From Spongiimicrobium salis (GTDB lineage Bacteria; Bacteroidota; Bacteroidia; Flavobacteriales; Flavobacteriaceae): 64,000 nucleotides of DNA. The position numbers and the translations under genes are program-made. Under the pieces are notes generated by a model. The model saw only the letters and a program-made list of their open reading frames with translations. It was not told the origin of the DNA and did no database searches. The DNA lies in the NCBI RefSeq assembly GCF_043678055.1, contig NZ_JBHEQA010000002.1, positions 620,001 to 684,000 on the forward strand, written 5' to 3'. How positions within the stretch are numbered: the stretch's first letter is position 1; every line of letters starts with the position of its first letter. Below are positions 25,833-33,284 of this stretch, in pieces.

Positions 25833-26630
25833 ATGATGAAAAAATTGCTATTAGGAATTGCCCTATTGTGCCTGTGCACTACTTTTGCCCAGGTTGAAAA
25901 AATCAATGACACTATTTTTACCGTTGCAGGCCCCTTGATAAAGGCCCAAGTGACGAAAGTGAGTTCAAGTACCATTCATTATAATTACCCGGACGAGAAG
26001 GTAGTCAATGAATTGGAAACCAATGCCATTGCTAAAATAGTTTTTGCCAACGGAAGAGTTCAGTTTTTTTCTGAAGAAGACCAAAGTTCCGTAGCGGAAG
26101 AAACAATAGAAGTGGTCGAGGAAACCGTACCGGATTTTGAGGAAAACAGTTTATCTATTTTACCCTTCGCATTTACAAAAGGAGAAAACTTGGATAATGA
26201 TGCTTCCGAGATTGCAACGGACTATGCCTATGAGTTTCTTGAAACCGCTCTTGAAAAGGATGAACTTGTCCTTCAAGAGACCATTGTTACGGCCAAAAGG
26301 CTCGATGAACATGAAATAGATTTAGGCCAACTCCAAAGTGTAGATATCAGTGCCTTGCGGAAAGCGGTCCAAACGGAATACATCCTAAAAGTAGCCATTG
26401 AAGAATGCACGGTAACTCAAGAGGAGAAAACCAATGGTATTGAGAATAGTATTGCCATCCATCTCAAATTGTACAATGCTGAAAATGATACGGAAATCTA
26501 TGAATCGGCGACCACACAAAATTTATTTGCGAAAACCTCGATAGACACTAGTCTGGCTATTGAAACAAGTTGGAAAAATGGTTTGGAATCTCTTTTGCAA
26601 CACTTTTTAATCTTTAAAGAATCGGAGTAA
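25833..26630 (+). CDS. Exported protein of unknown function
   Basis: The 265-residue protein has a signal peptide (MMKKLLLGIALLCLCTTFAQ). Residues 20-80 look like a beta-rich module (INDTIFTVAGPLIKAQVTKV), possibly a DUF-type domain found in Bacteroidota envelope proteins. After an acidic linker (VEETIEVVEETVPDFEEN) a second alpha/beta module follows. It contains LSILPFAFTKGENLDND, reminiscent of the DUF-like curli/CsgG-type 'AVLPF' strand, but this resemblance is weak. A bidirectional terminator lies just after the stop. No function is proposed. Confidence 0.6.
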   Translation: MMKKLLLGIALLCLCTTFAQVEKINDTIFTVAGPLIKAQVTKVSSSTIHYNYPDEKVVNELETNAIAKIVFANGRVQFFSEEDQSSVAEETIEVVEETVPDFEENSLSILPFAFTKGENLDNDASEIATDYAYEFLETALEKDELVLQETIVTAKRLDEHEIDLGQLQSVDISALRKAVQTEYILKVAIEECTVTQEEKTNGIENSIAIHLKLYNAENDTEIYESATTQNLFAKTSIDTSLAIETSWKNGLESLLQHFLIFKESE

Positions 26631-26650
26631 AAACTACACCATTAAATGAT

Positions 26651-26690
26651 AAAAAAATATCCAAAACGTTAAGTTTTGGATATTTTTTTT
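26651..26690. terminator. Bidirectional rho-independent terminator between convergent genes
   Basis: A 17-base stem (A-rich arm 26651-26667 ending ATCCAAAAC; partner arm from 26673 beginning GTTTTGGAT) encloses a 5-base loop. It is flanked by A-runs on one side and T-runs on the other, so it can end transcripts from both the gene stopping at 26630 and the QEGLA gene stopping at 26740. Confidence 0.85.
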
Positions 26691-26739
26691 AGGCTTACAG
26701 CTAAGCACATCCGAAAGAACATATCATGCTTTCAAGGTG

Positions 26740-27912
26740 TTATTTTAAATTGTTAAGGATGAAGTCTAATGTTGTATTGGAATTGAGATTTTGTGTGTAG
26801 GCGAAATTGGTATAGGTTGTAGGTTGTGCCAATCCTAGGTTGCGTAATTTTGCAATGGTGTCTTCGTACTCCAAGGTAACTTTCCCACTGAGTAAGGCAT
26901 CCATATCCTGTCCATTTTTGTAGCGCTTATAGATTTTTTTTAAACCACTTAAATACAGCCTATCTTTAGTGAAGCCTCCTCCCCTATGCGCTCTTAAGGT
27001 GATGGAAAAAGCATCGTGTTTGTTTAATTTATATTGATTGTGTATCAAGTCAAAAGTATCCGAAAAACCGTATCCTTTAATTAAACTGTCTGAAGCTAAA
27101 ACCCTATATGAAAGTTCCTTTAATCGTTTTAAGGTCAATGCGCCACACATATATTCACTAAAAACAGCCAAACCTTCCTGGGTTTCGACATTTTTTGGGA
27201 AACCATTGGAAAAAATCTTTAAAGGCTGAAGCATTCCGTTATATGTGGTCACCAAATGGACCCCTATTTCATGATTGGCCAGTGTTAATAATTGATTTTC
27301 ACTAAAAGTGGTGTTTTTTTTGATCAAAAGTGTCTGCGTACTATTGCGAACCATGGCATCTGCCGCAATATTCGTAGAAAACTTAATATGCAGCGGGAAA
27401 TCATATTGCTTGGAAAAAGCTTCAAAATACGCTTTGGCGTCTTCTGCCGTAAATCTTTTTACTTGTGTGGAATCTTCTGTCTCGTTTTCGTAATGTAATA
27501 TAAATTTTGCATTGTCTACATCACGTTCGGTCGGAGTGCCATAAATCCGTAAAGAATTGTAATAAAACTCATTGGCTTTGCCGATGGTTTTAATACACTG
27601 GATCATATTGGCGTAATAATAGATGATATCCTGATATAATGCCTGAACTTCGGGCTCCTTAATACGCTCTAATCGCTGGGAAAAGAATAAGCGGTGTAAT
27701 TTATAGGCGTCAAATTTTATTTTTGGATACTTAAATGTAGGCTCCTTACTGTATTTTGATGCGAAAAAACGGTTTTTTTCCTTTTCAATATTCAGCGGAT
27801 TTACATAGTTCAATAATTCTATTCGTTGAATCAAGCGATTTAGATTTGCATCGATTTCAAACAAATCTGTATACTCCTGCTGTATATTGACCCCCACTTT
27901 TTCCTGTATCAT
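26740..27912 (-). CDS. QEGLA-motif metallopeptidase-like protein (DUF1704, flavohemoglobin expression-modulating family)
   Basis: The 390-residue protein has the family motifs HEIGVH (an HExxxH site; His214, Glu215, His219) and TQEGLA (Glu246), which would bind a catalytic zinc. DUF1704 includes the vertebrate tyrosine carboxypeptidase MATCAP and bacterial members with unknown substrates. The gene overlaps the preceding amidohydrolase by 4 bases (ATGA) and ends at a strong terminator, so it is the last of a three-gene cassette with a GshB-like ATP-grasp. C-terminal trimming of a peptide or peptide-like amide is a reasonable guess, but unproved. Confidence 0.85.
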   Translation of the reverse strand: MIQEKVGVNIQQEYTDLFEIDANLNRLIQRIELLNYVNPLNIEKEKNRFFASKYSKEPTFKYPKIKFDAYKLHRLFFSQRLERIKEPEVQALYQDIIYYYANMIQCIKTIGKANEFYYNSLRIYGTPTERDVDNAKFILHYENETEDSTQVKRFTAEDAKAYFEAFSKQYDFPLHIKFSTNIAADAMVRNSTQTLLIKKNTTFSENQLLTLANHEIGVHLVTTYNGMLQPLKIFSNGFPKNVETQEGLAVFSEYMCGALTLKRLKELSYRVLASDSLIKGYGFSDTFDLIHNQYKLNKHDAFSITLRAHRGGGFTKDRLYLSGLKKIYKRYKNGQDMDALLSGKVTLEYEDTIAKLRNLGLAQPTTYTNFAYTQNLNSNTTLDFILNNLK

Positions 27913-28748
27913 GACACACCTTCTTGAAATACTCTAGCCTGCAAAGGTATTAATTCTTTTAGTTGCCGTTCAACAGCATGCACAACTTCAGGAAAAATTG
28001 TCCCTGTATGCTCATTACAATATATCTTTGAAATTTCCGTGGCCAGCACTAAGGTTTGATCAAAGTGTCGCGTAATGTATTTAAGGAAATAACCATTTCC
28101 TTGAAAAGTATCATTGATTTTGGAAGTTGTTTTAATTTTATTGGGCAATTGCATCTGCCCTAAAGAAGTACTCCATGACGTTGCAATAGCCCCAAATCTC
28201 TTGTCGTCTATATTTGCCGTTCCCAAGTTCCATACGGGCACTTCCCGTTCCCAACGTTTCCAATTATAACTGTGCATATCAAAAACCAAGGCATGGGAAT
28301 ACTTCTGTTCTATCTGTGCCACTAGCGCATGTACGACCTTGTAAAAAGCAAAGTGCTTTCTTAGGCTATGTTCCTTTTCTTTTTGATCCAAGGGGGATTT
28401 CCACAGTTGTTTCCCCCAGGCGTCTGTATATATCGCCGTTTCCGGAGGTCTATTTAAATCATATTCAAATCTGCTATCGCAACCCGCTATGACAATGGGA
28501 TGGGATTGAACCATTTGTTTGGTACACGGGTCTTCCTCATACCAACGTTCATATTCCGTATGCAAGCAGTTTTCCCATAAAGATTTTCGAAATTGATGCC
28601 CATCGTGCACGGCTGCACATATATAGGGTATATACTTCTCTATTTTTATGGTAAAGGAATAATCCTCAGAAACAGCTTCAAAAGGTATTTCTGCTTCAAT
28701 ATTTGAAACGATATCCTCAACAGAAAGTTTATGCATTTTCCACTTCAT
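27909..28748 (-). CDS. N-formylglutamate amidohydrolase-family protein
   Basis: The 279-residue protein contains family motifs including AAVHDGHQFRK (residues about 35-45), CDSRFEYDLNR (about 88-98) and FDMHSYNWKRWE (about 155-166), which supply metal ligands of the zinc amidohydrolase fold (HutG/COG3741-type). It overlaps the ATP-grasp gene by 20 bases and the QEGLA gene by 4 bases. The cassette context, rather than histidine degradation genes, argues that its real substrate is an amide made by the ATP-grasp ligase. It is probably cytoplasmic, as no signal peptide is seen. Confidence 0.85.
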   Translation of the reverse strand: MKWKMHKLSVEDIVSNIEAEIPFEAVSEDYSFTIKIEKYIPYICAAVHDGHQFRKSLWENCLHTEYERWYEEDPCTKQMVQSHPIVIAGCDSRFEYDLNRPPETAIYTDAWGKQLWKSPLDQKEKEHSLRKHFAFYKVVHALVAQIEQKYSHALVFDMHSYNWKRWEREVPVWNLGTANIDDKRFGAIATSWSTSLGQMQLPNKIKTTSKINDTFQGNGYFLKYITRHFDQTLVLATEISKIYCNEHTGTIFPEVVHAVERQLKELIPLQARVFQEGVS

Positions 28749-29760
28749 TTCGCAAACGGGAGCGTCTATCCAGTGCTTGTAATTTGTCCAAGACCTTACT
28801 TTCTATAAAATCAATGACTTTACATTGTAATTTGGCTTTGTACACTTTGTTCATGTAAGTAATACCTCCTGGCGACATCACATTCACTTCCACCAGTTTT
28901 CCGCCTATGACATCGATACCCACAAAATACAATCCGTCTTTTACCAATTTCGGGCCTATTTGTTTACATAATGCCTTTTCTTCTTTCGTTAAGCTATGTT
29001 TTGCGATAGAACCTCCAGCAGAAACATTGGATCGGTGATCATCTTCGCCGGGAATCCGTTTCATAGCTCCAATATACTCACCATTAAGCAATAAAATACG
29101 AATATCTCCTTTATCCGCACCTTCAATATATTCTTGAAGAATAACATAGTTAGAGCTTCCATCTGAGTTAGTTACATAAAAATCGAGTAATGATTTGATA
29201 TTAGACATGGCCGACTTTTCAATGAGGATAACCCCAGAGCCTCCAAAACCATTTAAAGGTTTTAAAATCATTTTATCCGCTGAGGATTCATTGATTTGTT
29301 GTACCAAATAATTCTTATTCTTGGATACATGGGTTACTGGAATAATATTACTATGGGAATCCCCAAAAGCCGCAGTGTACAATTTATTATTGGCCTCTCT
29401 AAGACCTTGTAATGAATTTACAATAAAAACATCGTCTTTTACCGAATCTAAAAAGTTTAGCATCAATGGGTCCAAGGGCGGATTTGCACGCATAAAAATA
29501 ACATCAAAACCCGCTAGAGGAAGCATTTCTTCTCTTAGTTTAGCCTGTTTATAGAAGGTTTTTAAATTGGAAGGAGGTTTTTCCATTCTTCCAACTACCG
29601 TACAAAATGCACTGGTTACCGTATTTCGAATGGTAAGGTTGGCAGGAATACACATGGCGACACCGTGTCCTCTTTTCACACATTCATGAATTAAGGTAAG
29701 ACTAGTATCGTTTTCGGGATCAATATCTTCCCAGGGGTACATTAAGAAACATATATTCAT
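28729..29760 (-). CDS. ATP-grasp amide ligase, prokaryotic glutathione synthetase-like
   Basis: The 343-residue protein is GshB-like: N-terminal Rossmann part (FLMYPWEDIDPENDTS), ATP-grasp lysine region (DKMILKPLNGFGGSGVI) and the metal-binding EVNVMSPGG at about residues 307-315. No gamma-glutamylcysteine ligase (GshA) lies in the window, and in most Bacteroidota GshB-like proteins with these partners are thought to ligate other amino acids or peptides. It heads the cassette, 32 bases after a dicarboxylate symporter and overlapping the amidohydrolase. The substrate is unknown. Confidence 0.85.
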   Translation of the reverse strand: MNICFLMYPWEDIDPENDTSLTLIHECVKRGHGVAMCIPANLTIRNTVTSAFCTVVGRMEKPPSNLKTFYKQAKLREEMLPLAGFDVIFMRANPPLDPLMLNFLDSVKDDVFIVNSLQGLREANNKLYTAAFGDSHSNIIPVTHVSKNKNYLVQQINESSADKMILKPLNGFGGSGVILIEKSAMSNIKSLLDFYVTNSDGSSNYVILQEYIEGADKGDIRILLLNGEYIGAMKRIPGEDDHRSNVSAGGSIAKHSLTKEEKALCKQIGPKLVKDGLYFVGIDVIGGKLVEVNVMSPGGITYMNKVYKAKLQCKVIDFIESKVLDKLQALDRRSRLRNEVENA

Positions 29761-29792
29761 AATTCCGATTTTTTTATTGCCTTTACAGGGTA

Positions 29793-31118
29793 TTATTTTA
29801 CTTCGTCTAAATGATCATCCCAATTTTTAACTTTGGGTTCTCCAAGTTTTCCTTCAGATTTTGCAACGATCATAGATACCGTGGCATCCCCGGTTACATT
29901 AATTACAGTCCTACACATATCCAATGGTCTATCTACGGCAAAAATCAATGCCAAACCTATGGCGAGCTTGTCCGCAGGGAAACCAATGGATTCCAATACA
30001 ATAACAAGCATTACCATTCCGGCTCCTGGTACTGCAGCAGAACCTATGGATGCCAACAATGCTGTTAAAACAATCGTCAACTGCCCTCCAAGGGTAAGGT
30101 CAAACCCTAGAGCTTGTGAAATAAACACTGCAGCAACTCCTTGATACAGACTAGTACCGTCCATATTTATAGTGGCTCCTACGGGAAGCACAAAACTAGA
30201 GACTTCTTTATCTACCCCTATATGTTCCTCAACACGTTCCATGGTAACCGGTAGGGTTGCAGCACTAGAACTTGTTGAAAAAGCAAGAAGCTGTGCTGGA
30301 CTGATCTGTTTTAAAAACCAGAAAGGATTCTTTTTAACATAAAGACCTACAATCATTAAATAAAAGCCTACCATCAATAGCAGCCCCAAAACCACAACCA
30401 GAGCATATTTGAGTAGGGCAAAAAGTAAATCTGGATCTCCGGAAGATACCACCACACTAGCCAATAAGGCGAAGACAGCGTATGGAGCTATAAGCATGAT
30501 AAGATCCACCATTTTAAGAACAATATCATTTAGGGCATCAAAAAACTGTTTCATGGGTTTAGCCTTTTCTTCCCCAATAAGCAGCATAGAAATTCCAAAT
30601 AATATCGTAAAAAAGATAACTTGTAGCATTTTCCCATTATCACTTAAGGCAGAAAAGGCATTATCTGGAACCATGTCTTCTACAAATTGTAGAGGGCCAC
30701 TATCCATCTGCTTCGAAGCCTCCATCATTTTAGAGGTAACCCCTTTATCATTGGCATAAGTTGCGGTTAATTTATCAATGGTTTCTGTAGAAACACCATC
30801 TCCAGGCTGCATAATATTCACCAATACAAGCCCAATGACAATGGCAACAACGGTGGTGCCTATATAAATGCCTATTGTGCGTAGTCCGATATTCCGAAAT
30901 TTGGAAATATCCTTTAAATCGGAAATTCCTTTAATCAATGAAGCCAATATAAGCGGAATGGCAATTAATTTTAGCAATTTTACAAAAATGGACCCTAAGG
31001 GTTTTATCCAATCCGTTACAAACTGTCCTCCCCACGCTACTTGGGTCATTCCGTATCCAAAAAGGATACCAAGAAACATTCCGATCAAGATTTGCCAATG
31101 CAATTCAAGCTTCCGCAT
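29793..31118 (-). CDS. Dicarboxylate/amino acid:cation symporter (DAACS family)
   Basis: The 441-residue inner-membrane protein has the DAACS signatures: a serine-rich re-entrant loop (AFSTSSSAATLPVT), the NMDG motif (VGATINMDGTSLYQG) and DRPLDMCRTVINVTGD in the last helix, where the Asp binds the substrate amino group. It imports glutamate, aspartate or C4-dicarboxylates with Na+ or H+. It lies 62 bases after aroC and 32 bases before the ATP-grasp gene, so it may feed an acidic amino acid into that cassette (inference). An Asp in the last-helix motif favours amino acids over C4-dicarboxylates. Confidence 0.93.
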   Translation of the reverse strand: MRKLELHWQILIGMFLGILFGYGMTQVAWGGQFVTDWIKPLGSIFVKLLKLIAIPLILASLIKGISDLKDISKFRNIGLRTIGIYIGTTVVAIVIGLVLVNIMQPGDGVSTETIDKLTATYANDKGVTSKMMEASKQMDSGPLQFVEDMVPDNAFSALSDNGKMLQVIFFTILFGISMLLIGEEKAKPMKQFFDALNDIVLKMVDLIMLIAPYAVFALLASVVVSSGDPDLLFALLKYALVVVLGLLLMVGFYLMIVGLYVKKNPFWFLKQISPAQLLAFSTSSSAATLPVTMERVEEHIGVDKEVSSFVLPVGATINMDGTSLYQGVAAVFISQALGFDLTLGGQLTIVLTALLASIGSAAVPGAGMVMLVIVLESIGFPADKLAIGLALIFAVDRPLDMCRTVINVTGDATVSMIVAKSEGKLGEPKVKNWDDHLDEVK

Positions 31119-31180
31119 ACATTTTAATTTTAGGATAGAAAGATACTATTTTGTATGGGAATGCGCCAAAAAAAGAAGGG

Positions 31181-32245
31181 CTATAATTTCACAACGCCAT
31201 TAAGTAAAGTGTAATCGGCCAAAACCAAGGCTGCCATAGCTTCTACAATAGGTACTGCGCGAGGTACAACACAAGGGTCGTGACGCCCTTTTCCTTTAGT
31301 TTGCACCATATTTCCATCTTTGTCTATGGTTTCATAGGCCTGTATAATGGTGGCCACAGGTTTAAAAGCAACTTTAAAATATATGTCCATTCCATTGCTT
31401 ATTCCGCCTTGTATTCCTCCACTGTGATTGGTCTTCGTTGTTCCATCCGTCCGATAGGAATCATTATGGGCGCTACCCTTCATACGTACACCTTCAAAGC
31501 CACTTCCATATTCAAATCCTTTTACCGCATTGATGGATAACATTGCCTTTCCTAGTTCTGCATGTAATTTATCGAATACAGGTTCCCCAAGACCAATAGG
31601 TACATTTTTAATGACACAACTAATAACGCCACCTATGGTATCCCCCTCTTTTCTAATTTCTTTGATATGATCTTCCATTAGCTTCGCCATGGCCACATCC
31701 GGACATCGCACAGGATTTGTTTCCGTAAGGGAGAAATCAAGTTTTTCATAAGGGGTATCCAATACAATATTCCCCACTTGAGAAACATAAGCGTTTATCG
31801 CTATTCCTTTTAGGAATTGTTTTGCTATGGCACCAGCAACTACTCTACTCGCTGTTTCCCGAGCAGAACTCCTTCCGCCACCGCGATAATCCCTAAACCC
31901 ATACTTTTGATCATATACATAGTCGGCATGGGAAGGCCTGTAGGAATCCTTAATATGTGAATAATCATGGGATTTTTGATTGGTATTTCTTATGGCAAAA
32001 CCAATAGGGGTGCCCGTAGTCTTTCCTTCAAAAATTCCTGAAAAAAACTCTACGGTATCGGGCTCTTTTCGCTGGGTAACGATAGCTGATTGTCCGGGTT
32101 TCCGACGTTCCAGTTCTTTTTGGATCTGGTCCAAATCAAGTGTGATTCCAGAAGGACAGCCATCCAGAACACCGCCAATGGCAACGCCATGGGATTCTCC
32201 AAAAGTGGTTAATTTAAATAGTGTTCCAAAGGTATTTCCAGCCAT
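31181..32245 (-). CDS. aroC: Chorismate synthase
   Basis: The 354-residue enzyme converts EPSP to chorismate using reduced FMN, the last step of the shikimate pathway. Family signatures are clear: TTFGESHG at the start, the [15 protein letters not shown] region (residues about 101-116), [12 protein letters not shown] (about 119-130), and [13 protein letters not shown] near the C-terminus. The His in SHAD and HDPCV are the catalytic ones. Length and start are normal. It is the first gene of the minus-strand run that includes the DAACS symporter. Confidence 0.97.
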   Translation of the reverse strand: MAGNTFGTLFKLTTFGESHGVAIGGVLDGCPSGITLDLDQIQKELERRKPGQSAIVTQRKEPDTVEFFSGIFEGKTTGTPIGFAIRNTNQKSHDYSHIKDSYRPSHADYVYDQKYGFRDYRGGGRSSARETASRVVAGAIAKQFLKGIAINAYVSQVGNIVLDTPYEKLDFSLTETNPVRCPDVAMAKLMEDHIKEIRKEGDTIGGVISCVIKNVPIGLGEPVFDKLHAELGKAMLSINAVKGFEYGSGFEGVRMKGSAHNDSYRTDGTTKTNHSGGIQGGISNGMDIYFKVAFKPVATIIQAYETIDKDGNMVQTKGKGRHDPCVVPRAVPIVEAMAALVLADYTLLNGVVKL

Positions 32246-32420
32246 ATCGTTTGTTCCTGCTTAAAGCTGGTAAAGGTAAATTTTAAATTAGCTAAAACCA
32301 AAATTTCACCACCTACTTAATATCTAGTTAATATACAGTCTATTAAGCTTAACCTTTTATTCATTGTATCCTGACCTGCAATTTATACCAGCAGGTTTAT
32401 TTTGTAGGAAAATATTTGAA

Positions 32421-33284
32421 TTGAAGAAAAGATCAATTGAACTAGCCGTAATCTCCGATGTCCACTTAGGGACCTACGGCTGTCATGCCGAAGAGCTGAT
32501 TGCTTACCTCAATAGTATTTCCCCAAAAAAGTTAATACTGAACGGGGATATCATTGATATTTGGCAGTTTAGTAAACGCTACTTCCCTTCTTCTCATTTA
32601 AAAGTTTTAAAAAAAATCATTGGAATGGCCTCTAAAGGCACCGAAGTGTATTACATCACGGGCAATCATGATGAAATGCTCCGTAAATTTAGTGATACCG
32701 AAGTAGGCAATTTTACTCTGGTTAATAAATTGGTTTTGGAATTGGATGGAAAAAAAGCATGGTTCTTTCACGGAGATATTTTTGATGTTTCCATTCAAAA
32801 TGCCAAATGGTTGGCAAAACTCGGAGGATATGGCTATGACATTCTGATACTCTTGAATAAATTCATGAATTGGATTCTGGCAAAATTGGGAAGGGAAAAA
32901 TATTCTTTATCAAAAAAAATAAAGCATAGTGTAAAAGGGGCAGTACGCTATATTTCCAATTTTGAGAAAACCGCAGTAGATCTGGCGTTGAACAATGGCT
33001 ATGACTACGTAGTTTGTGGACATATACACCAACCAAAAAAGGAAATACATGTTTCAAAAAATGGAAAATGCACCTATCTTAATTCCGGGGATTGGGTAGA
33101 AAACCTAACCGCCTTGGAATATTCCTTTAAACGTTGGAAGATCTACAAATACAGTCACGATAAGTTATTGCCTTTCTTTGTTGATGAAGATATCAAGGAA
33201 ATGGACGTTAATGAGCTCATTGCCTCCATTATGTCCAATGAACCGAAACCAAAATCGCATAAGGACAAAGAATCAATTGAGTAA
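32421..33284 (+). CDS. UDP-2,3-diacylglucosamine diphosphatase-like metallophosphoesterase (LpxH-like)
   Basis: The start is chosen as TTG at 32421, where the protein reads LKKRSIELAVISDVHLGTYG, matching the family start. The only in-frame alternative upstream, also TTG (32364), adds 19 unrelated residues, and no in-frame ATG is available. Five metallophosphoesterase motifs are present: SDVHLG, GDIIDIW, GNHDE, HGDIFD and GHIHQPK. Family members release lipid X in lipid A synthesis. The 3' end overlaps the convergent dehydrogenase gene by 12 bases. LpxH proper is one of several related possibilities. Confidence 0.85.
   Translation: MKKRSIELAVISDVHLGTYGCHAEELIAYLNSISPKKLILNGDIIDIWQFSKRYFPSSHLKVLKKIIGMASKGTEVYYITGNHDEMLRKFSDTEVGNFTLVNKLVLELDGKKAWFFHGDIFDVSIQNAKWLAKLGGYGYDILILLNKFMNWILAKLGREKYSLSKKIKHSVKGAVRYISNFEKTAVDLALNNGYDYVVCGHIHQPKKEIHVSKNGKCTYLNSGDWVENLTALEYSFKRWKIYKYSHDKLLPFFVDEDIKEMDVNELIASIMSNEPKPKSHKDKESIE

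Noticed and set aside
29811..31100. Open frames on the plus strand opposite the dicarboxylate symporter
   Set aside because: Repetitive hydrophilic translations without any domain; antisense shadows of the symporter codons.
32374..32396. ACCTGC/GCAGGT inverted repeat as a riboswitch or operator
   Set aside because: Six pairs around an 11-base loop with no known consensus; kept only as a side note.
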